Shown here one piece after another: positions 58,806 to 64,000 of a stretch of DNA of 64,000 bases. The notes beneath the pieces were generated by a model, which was not told where the DNA came from, did no database searches, and was given only the letters and a program-made list of their open reading frames with translations. Position numbers and translations under genes: made by a program. Position 1 is the first letter of the stretch. Each line of letters begins with the position of its first letter. The stretch spans positions 372,001-436,000 of the forward strand of contig NZ_CP019770.1 of NCBI RefSeq assembly GCF_004328665.1, read 5' to 3'. This DNA is from Pseudoalteromonas sp. DL-6. GTDB taxonomy: Bacteria > Pseudomonadota > Gammaproteobacteria > Enterobacterales > Alteromonadaceae.

Positions 58806-59579
58806 ATGGCGTTTTTATCTCGTTCGATATTGGCGTTATCAATGGCACTTTTAAGCTCCAATGCAATCGCACAAAAACAATGTGATGTTGAACTTCGTCA
58901 TGGTTTAATTATTACCGATGATGTGATCCGTATTGTTGATAAAGGCCAAACTAGGGTGCAAATTAACAACAATAATCAACTGTTTATTCGAGGCTACTGG
59001 GTCGATTTAAGTACCGACGAAAGCAAAGTGCTAGAACAATTTAGCAATGGTATTCGTCAAACAGTTCCTGAGTTGGTCGATTTAGCGACCGATGGCGTTA
59101 ACCTAGGACTCAGTGCTATTGAGCATGTTGTTGAGGGCATGTCAGATAAAGAACCCGAAGTGCTAAAAACGCAATTACAATATGTAGAGCGCGCACTTAT
59201 GGATAAGTTTAAACGTGGCGACGATTTCTTTTTTATAGCTCCTCAATCGCTTTCCCAAATTGATGATTTTTTTACTAAAGAAATTAGTCAAAAAATACAC
59301 TCAGCTGTACATGGCTCTTTGGGTGCTATTTTAATGTCGCTTGGGGATGCGTTTAAATCTCGAGAAGGCAATATAGAAGACCGCATGAACGACATGGGGC
59401 AACGCATGGATATTATTACCAAAGAAATCGATAAGTCATTGCAGAAAAAAGCCCACCAATTAGAACTTAAAGCCTCTGAATATTGTGAATGTTTAAACTC
59501 CCTAGATATTACTGAGTCTCGTCTGCAAGCGATTGTGCCTGGAATGACAGACTTTGATTTAGTACAGATTAAATCGTAA
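58806..59579 (+). CDS. YggN-like DUF2884 periplasmic protein
   Basis: The ATG at 58806 follows GAGG by five bases; the upstream GTG is inside that site. Signal peptide ends NAIAQ. The sequence CDVELRHGLIITDDVIRIVDKGQTRVQI and the later VLEQFSNGIRQTVPELVDLA match DUF2884. A 257-residue helical protein of unknown function, thought to be periplasmic. Confidence 0.85.
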   Translation: MAFLSRSILALSMALLSSNAIAQKQCDVELRHGLIITDDVIRIVDKGQTRVQINNNNQLFIRGYWVDLSTDESKVLEQFSNGIRQTVPELVDLATDGVNLGLSAIEHVVEGMSDKEPEVLKTQLQYVERALMDKFKRGDDFFFIAPQSLSQIDDFFTKEISQKIHSAVHGSLGAILMSLGDAFKSREGNIEDRMNDMGQRMDIITKEIDKSLQKKAHQLELKASEYCECLNSLDITESRLQAIVPGMTDFDLVQIKS

Positions 59580-59713
59580 GAGCAGGTTTTAGACGTCAGA
59601 TTTCAGACAGGGATTAAGCAAGATTATTAAAGGCAACGAGCAGCGAGCCTAGAGCGGCAGGTGAGCGGCCCTAATCTCGTGGCCCGAAGCCATTTCCTAA
59701 CACCTAAACAGCC
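59580..59713. other. Convergent gap with inverted copy of intergenic repeat
   Basis: The gap between the DUF2884 gene and rsuA begins with CAGGTTTTAGACGTCAGATT, related in reverse to the unit near 55085. The middle is unusually GC-rich for this genome (59640-59690). No gene or clear terminator seen. Confidence 0.4.
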
Positions 59714-60412
59714 TTACAGTTTTATCTCTGCGGCAGTTAATGGGCGGTATTCACCTGCAGCCAAATCTTCACCTAACTTTATACCCGCAATTTGTTCACG
59801 ATGTAGTTCAACCACTTTGTTATCTACCGCTGCTAGCATACGTTTTACTTGGTGATACTTACCCTCAGAAATAGACAAGCGTAAACCATAATTCCCTTCG
59901 CGTTCAGCAATAGCAGGGCGAGTTAAATCTTTTTCATTGTGTAACTGCACACCATCACGTAATTGCTGCAATGCATCATCGGTAATCGGCTCTTGGGTTT
60001 CGACTAGGTAGGTTTTAAACTTATTCTTTTTAGGCGAGGTAATTTTGTGTGACCACTCGCCATCATTGGTAATAAGTACTAGGCCAGTGGTGTCTATGTC
60101 TAAACGCCCGGCAATGTGAAAGTCGGCCATGTTTGGCTCATCAAGCAAGTCAAATACGGTTTTGTGTAACTCATCTGAATTAGCGCATACATAACCTATC
60201 GGCTTATTGAGCATAAAGTAGCGTTTACCTAAAAAAACTAATGGCTGATCATGAAATAACACATTATCTTGTTGAGTAACTTGAAAGTCGAATGCCGTGA
60301 TCACCTCGCCATTAACGCAAGCCACTTGGCTTTTTATTGCTGCGCGGGCTTTTGAGCGTGGTAACTCTGCTAAATGGCTAATAAATTTATCTAAACGGCA
60401 AGGAAATTTCAT
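59714..60412 (-). CDS. rsuA: 16S rRNA pseudouridine-516 synthase
   Basis: S4-domain head (CRLDKFISHLAELPRSKARAAI), then the catalytic block AGRLDIDTTGLVLITNDGEWSH with the active Asp, and the KTYLVET and GKYHQVKRM motifs of the RsuA family. ATG 60412 chosen; a GTG three codons earlier is also possible. Divergent from zapE. Length about 232 is normal. Confidence 0.93.
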   Translation of the reverse strand: MKFPCRLDKFISHLAELPRSKARAAIKSQVACVNGEVITAFDFQVTQQDNVLFHDQPLVFLGKRYFMLNKPIGYVCANSDELHKTVFDLLDEPNMADFHIAGRLDIDTTGLVLITNDGEWSHKITSPKKNKFKTYLVETQEPITDDALQQLRDGVQLHNEKDLTRPAIAEREGNYGLRLSISEGKYHQVKRMLAAVDNKVVELHREQIAGIKLGEDLAAGEYRPLTAAEIKL

Positions 60413-60470
60413 GTTGTTCACATTTTTAGTCGGCTACAATGGCCGCGAGTATAGCGGATAGTGAAATACC

Positions 60471-61580
60471 ATGACAGAGCCCAGCACAGAAATTTTAAGC
60501 CTGTACCATAGCAAGGTTTCATCAGGAAAGCTTGATTTCGATGCGGCGCAGCACCAAGCCGTGAGTGCGTTACAGTCTTTAAGTGAGCAATTAAATCAGC
60601 CTGCAAGCTGGTGGCAAAAAGCACCTTCAATAAGGGGAATATATTTATATGGCCCGGTTGGTCGAGGTAAATCTATGTTGATGGACTTATTTTATGAAAG
60701 CTTACCCACAGAGAAAAAGCAGCGCCTGCACTTTCATCATTTTATCGAAAAAGTTCATGCTCAATTGGCCAAGTTACAAGGAGATAAAAATCCGCTGCAA
60801 ATAATTGCTAAACAGTGGGCCAAAAAGATAAAAGTGCTGTGCTTTGATGAGTTTTTTGTTAGTGATATTGGTGACGCCATGATCATGGCTCGGTTATTCA
60901 ACGCTCTGTTTGAACAAGACGTGGTGCTAGTAGCAACTTCTAACGCAAAACCGGAGCAACTTTATTACAACGGTTTGCAACGCGCGCGATTTTTACCAAC
61001 TATCGATTTAATAAATGCACATTGTCATGTAATTAACGTAGCGGGGGAGGAAGACCACCGCTTCAGGTACGGTCGAAGTAGTTGTCATTATTTTATTAAC
61101 TTGCCCCACGCTGAGTTTGAAACTGAGTTTTTATCCGCACACCCTCAAGCAATGCATGATAGTACAATGACTGTACATGGCCGAGCTCTGTCCTATTTAT
61201 TAAAAACTGACGATGCTTTACTGATTGATTTTATGGCATTGTGCTCAGGCCCTCGTAGCGCCAATGACTATATGTTTTTAGCAGAACAGTTTTTGGTAGT
61301 ATACATCGCGAATGTGCCAATAATGGGAAAAGAGGCAACTGGTAAAGTTATTGTGCATGGTATAGAAGACAGCTATCAGCGCGAAAAGCAGCAGTTAGAT
61401 GAGCATACACTCGATGATGAAGCTCGGCGTTTTATTGCCTTAGTCGATGAGTTTTATGATTGCCACAAATTACTGGTGATTAACGCTCAGGCCGACATAA
61501 ACGAGTTATACCAAGGTAAAAAATTAAGCTTTGAATATGCGCGAACCCAGTCTCGCATTGTTGAAATGCAAAACTGGTAA
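60471..61580 (+). CDS. zapE: Cell-division ATPase ZapE (AFG1 family)
   Basis: AAA-type ATPase of 369 residues. Walker A GPVGRGKSM near residue 62, LHFHHFIEKVHAQL, Walker B CFDEFFVSDIGDAMI, then TSNAKPEQLYYNGLQRARFLP are all AFG1/ZapE marks. ZapE destabilises FtsZ filaments at constriction. Its membrane or mitochondrial relatives bind unfolded proteins. Convergent with galE. Confidence 0.95.
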   Translation: MTEPSTEILSLYHSKVSSGKLDFDAAQHQAVSALQSLSEQLNQPASWWQKAPSIRGIYLYGPVGRGKSMLMDLFYESLPTEKKQRLHFHHFIEKVHAQLAKLQGDKNPLQIIAKQWAKKIKVLCFDEFFVSDIGDAMIMARLFNALFEQDVVLVATSNAKPEQLYYNGLQRARFLPTIDLINAHCHVINVAGEEDHRFRYGRSSCHYFINLPHAEFETEFLSAHPQAMHDSTMTVHGRALSYLLKTDDALLIDFMALCSGPRSANDYMFLAEQFLVVYIANVPIMGKEATGKVIVHGIEDSYQREKQQLDEHTLDDEARRFIALVDEFYDCHKLLVINAQADINELYQGKKLSFEYARTQSRIVEMQNW

Positions 61581-61620
61581 GTACAGCTAACAGCCCCGAG
61601 CGAATAGCTATCAGCAACAC

Positions 61621-61659
61621 ATTAAAACACCACATTTAATTCAAATACTGTGTTTTAAT
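61621..61659. terminator. Inverted repeat between zapE and galE
   Basis: ATTAAAACAC and GTGTTTTAAT form perfect 10-base arms around a 19-base loop, between two convergent genes. A/T-rich stem, so a weak bidirectional terminator or a protein site. Confidence 0.5.
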
Positions 61660-61690
61660 CGTAACTAAAAACTGACAGCTTAAAAAACCT

Positions 61691-62707
61691 TTATTTACTG
61701 TATCCATTTGGATTATTTGACTGCCAGCGCCATGTATCTTGCATCATAACATCAATGCCGCGCTCGGCTTGCCAGCCTAGTTCGCTGAGCGCTTTTTCTG
61801 GCGCAGCATAACAGGCTGCAATATCACCAGGGCGACGAGGCGACACCGCATAAGGGATAGCTTGGTCGCTAGCCTTAATAAACGCATTGACCATTTGTAA
61901 TACTGAATAGCCGTTACCGGTACCAAGGTTATAAATAAATGCCCCGGTTTCTGCGGCTATTTTATCAAGTGCTTTTAAATGCCCTAAGGCTAAATCCACA
62001 ACGTGAATGTAATCGCGTACGCCAGTACCATCAACCGTGTCGTAGTCATCGCCAAATATAGCAAGCTGCTTTAATTTACCAACCGCAACTTGTGAAATGA
62101 AAGGCAATAAATTATTAGGAATACCATTAGGGTCTTCACCAATTAAACCTGACTCATGGGCACCAACAGGATTAAAGTAGCGCAAAATAGCAAACGCAAA
62201 GCGCTCATCTGATTTAGCGATATCTTGCAGCATCATTTCAACCATTAGTTTAGAGGTACCATATGGGTTAGTTGTACCGCCAACGGGAAAGTCTTCGCGT
62301 ATTGGTAAGCTTGCAGGGTCACCATAAACTGTTGCAGATGAGCTAAATACCAGTTTAAACACACCCGCGTCACGCATTGCATCAACTAGTGTTAATGTAC
62401 CTTGTACGTTATTTTGATAATACGCTATTGGTTTGGCTACCGACTCACCAACCGCTTTTAAACCTGCAAAATGAATTACACTATCAATATTATGCTTTGT
62501 AAATACCGAGTTTAAAAAGGATTTATCTAAAATATCACCTTGATAAAAAGTAATTGCTTTACCGGTTATTTTTTTCACTCTCTCAAGTGATTCTTCAGAG
62601 GAGTTACTTAAGTTATCGATAACGATAACCTCGCTGCCTTGCTGTAAAAGTTCTAAAACGGTGTGTGAGCCAATGTAGCCTGCGCCACCGGTTACTAAAA
62701 TTGTCAT
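61691..62707 (-). CDS. galE: UDP-glucose 4-epimerase
   Basis: Short-chain dehydrogenase-type epimerase of 338 residues. The ATG at 62707 follows AAGGAG by five bases. [11 protein letters not shown] binds [12 protein letters not shown] and YGTSKLMVE give the Ser and Tyr-Lys pair, NPVGAHESG follows. It supplies UDP-galactose for surface polysaccharide. Monocistronic here; not in a gal operon. Confidence 0.97.
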   Translation of the reverse strand: MTILVTGGAGYIGSHTVLELLQQGSEVIVIDNLSNSSEESLERVKKITGKAITFYQGDILDKSFLNSVFTKHNIDSVIHFAGLKAVGESVAKPIAYYQNNVQGTLTLVDAMRDAGVFKLVFSSSATVYGDPASLPIREDFPVGGTTNPYGTSKLMVEMMLQDIAKSDERFAFAILRYFNPVGAHESGLIGEDPNGIPNNLLPFISQVAVGKLKQLAIFGDDYDTVDGTGVRDYIHVVDLALGHLKALDKIAAETGAFIYNLGTGNGYSVLQMVNAFIKASDQAIPYAVSPRRPGDIAACYAAPEKALSELGWQAERGIDVMMQDTWRWQSNNPNGYSK

Positions 62708-62946
62708 GAATGCTCCTTGGAAACCTCTGTTCAATTACCCTAATTTCACCATAAATAATGAGCTTTTACATGCATTATTTTATTTGCTTTGTAATAGTAA
62801 GCTTGCAAACTGTACTTTTGATTACATTTCGTGCAGTTTTAATAACACCTCAGCGTAAAGATTAAGTTATAGTTCATGTGTAATTGCTAAAGTGAAGTAT
62901 AGCAATTTGTAATTTACCGTGATTTATATACTCGTTGGAGAAACGT

Positions 62947-63435
62947 ATGAACTCAGTTAAAAAAATAGCAATGTTGATGTTTATCGCACTACCAAGTGTT
63001 GTTTACGCGGGCGAGGCTCAAGTTAAATGGCATGACTTTAATGATTATCGCGATGTACGCCCATCAAACCAAGCTAAAGGCTCGTACCATAAGCAAATAG
63101 CCAAAAGTATTGATGAACACTTTGCAAAGCTCAGCGAGCAGCTTCCTAAAAATTACACTTTAAAAATTGAAGTAACCGATTTAGATTTAGCCGGAGACGT
63201 TCGCTATGGCGGTGTTAACGAAATTCGGGTGGTTAAACCCATTCACTTTCCACGCATTGAATTTAACTATGTGCTTAGTGATGAAAGTGGCGTTGTCGCA
63301 CAAGAAGATAACGTAAGTCTAAAAGATATGGGTTTTATGGATAAAATTAAAATGGGTCGAGATGAAGCGTTTTACTACGAAAAACGCTTATTAACAGAGT
63401 GGTTTGGTGAGCAAGTTTTACCGCGAATTAAGTAA
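62947..63435 (+). CDS. DUF3016 secreted protein
   Basis: The ATG at 62947 follows GGAG by six bases. Signal peptide ends VYAG; the mature 140 residues contain AQVKWHDFNDYRDVRPSN and DLDLAGDVRYGG, the DUF3016 marks. Function unknown; family occurs in Shewanella and Pseudoalteromonas. Confidence 0.85.
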   Translation: MNSVKKIAMLMFIALPSVVYAGEAQVKWHDFNDYRDVRPSNQAKGSYHKQIAKSIDEHFAKLSEQLPKNYTLKIEVTDLDLAGDVRYGGVNEIRVVKPIHFPRIEFNYVLSDESGVVAQEDNVSLKDMGFMDKIKMGRDEAFYYEKRLLTEWFGEQVLPRIK

Positions 63436-63439
63436 CATA

Positions 63440-63472
63440 GCGCAAAACATCTGTTCAACAGGTGTTTTGCGC
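63440..63472. terminator. Strong bidirectional stem-loop
   Basis: GCGCAAAACATCTGTT-C-AACAGGTGTTTTGCGC: 16-base arms with one T-G wobble around a single central base, between convergent genes. No long T run follows, so it may work as a transcription block or RNA-stability element. Confidence 0.75.
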
Positions 63473-63488
63473 AGTAAGCCCAGAGTGC

Positions 63489-63779
63489 TTACTTAAAGGT
63501 GGCCAACAAGGTTAGTAAGTTTTGTAGTTTAATAACTGCTTGTTTTAGCTTTTCTTCATCAAAACCGTCGCTCGATAAGCTTTCTACATCAGCGGCAACG
63601 TCTAAAACGTAAGGCTTAAAGCGTTTAGCTTCAAAGCTAAATCCAGCGTCCTCGGCAAATAAGGCTTTAAATTTTCCGTGGCCTTGCTGTTGTAACTCAT
63701 CGAGTTTTTTATCAGCATCAAGCGCCTGACGGTAAACAATTTTTAAGTTGGCGTTGAGTTGTTCAATTATAGAATCCAT
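63489..63779 (-). CDS. Small helical protein of unknown function
   Basis: A 96-residue, mostly helical protein with heptad-like Leu/Ile spacing at both ends and a charged middle. AGGAAA lies just before the ATG. I do not recognise the family. Monocistronic and divergent from the gene cut by the right edge. Confidence 0.65.
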   Translation of the reverse strand: MDSIIEQLNANLKIVYRQALDADKKLDELQQQGHGKFKALFAEDAGFSFEAKRFKPYVLDVAADVESLSSDGFDEEKLKQAVIKLQNLLTLLATFK

Positions 63780-63895
63780 GGTTTTCCTAAAGCTTAGTGC
63801 AATGTTGCCGATATATACTTAAGTGGGTTGGTAAAGTAATTTACCAATTCAGCGACTATAATACGTGTATTACATTTAAATGTCAGGTGTGAGTT

Positions 63896-64000
63896 ATGAA
63901 TATATCAGGTGGAAATCTACCTACAATGCCTGGTGCAGGCCAAGGCGCAGAGGTTTTAACTGCTGCTTTAGCTAAAAAGCAACAGCAAGCTGATGGCGCC
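63896..64000 (+). CDS. Start of a small YjfB-like (putative motility) protein, cut by window edge
   Basis: ATG at 63896 opens a frame running to the last base: MNISGGNLPTMPGAGQGAEV and on, 35 residues seen. AGGTG lies about ten bases upstream. The Gly/Ala-rich helical start and Lys-Lys-Gln-Gln-Gln run recall YjfB-type putative motility proteins, but too little is visible to be sure. Confidence 0.5.
   Translation, partial: MNISGGNLPTMPGAGQGAEVLTAALAKKQQQADGA

Overview
The window looks like chromosome of a marine gammaproteobacterium of the order Alteromonadales, most likely Pseudoalteromonas. This rests on the AT-rich base use, the gene order dam-rpe-gph-trpS, uvrA diverging from an MFS gene and ssb, mreBCD-maf-rng-yhdP-nitrilase-tldD, and several small families typical of that group (DUF2970, DUF3016, DUF2884, DUF3034, DUF3299). 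No species call can be made without a search. I see no rRNA, tRNA or CRISPR array.

Region 1 (1 to about 13,408) is the right-hand part of an integrated genomic island that runs off the left edge. Its cargo is the 3' part of a type I restriction gene (hsdR), a YgjP-like zinc metallopeptidase, an unknown 417-residue protein, a small Cys/His protein with an internal duplication, a DUF4365 nuclease-like protein, and a divergent two-gene unit whose second gene encodes a HEPN-type protein. At the right end a strong promoter drives three overlapping large tyrosine-recombinase genes followed by a small coiled-coil gene and a 96-residue ORF. This layout recalls Tn554 TnpABC, recombinase-in-trio elements and the gamma-mobile-trio islands known as reservoirs of defence genes. 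The island ends inside dam: the first ten or so Dam codons are missing and no normal start codon replaces them. Clustered TTATGAAW motifs, two of them forming a 9-7-9 inverted repeat, lie just inside the end and are probably recombinase-binding sites.

Region 2 (about 13.4 to 22.3 kb) is dam (truncated), two small membrane or secreted genes on the other strand, rpe, gph and trpS. After trpS comes a 3.9 kb block (TraB/GumN protein, small secreted protein, CadC-like membrane regulator) flanked by a direct duplication of the trpS 3' end, a scar of past insertion.

Region 3 (22.3 to 43.4 kb) is core genome: uvrA, an MFS transporter, ssb, a degenerate GGDEF-EAL protein (CsrD/MshH type), a PLP enzyme, a SUMF1-domain envelope protein, then the cell-shape and envelope cluster mreB-mreC-mreD-maf-rng-yhdP-nit-tldD, which is tightly packed and probably one operon. 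The MSHA pilus genes found between mshH and mreB in many relatives are not here.

Region 4 (43.4 to 64 kb) carries a DUF3299/ABC transporter set with His-rich loops (possibly zinc-related), a CDP-glycerol-transferase-like gene, purC, a four-gene operon (cupredoxin, GGDEF-EAL, DUF3034, lipoprotein truncated haemoglobin), a GT25 glycosyltransferase, a mercaptopyruvate sulfurtransferase, fbp, a large zinc protease, yggN-like, rsuA, zapE, galE and small genes of unknown function. Several convergent gene pairs are separated by near-perfect stem-loops.
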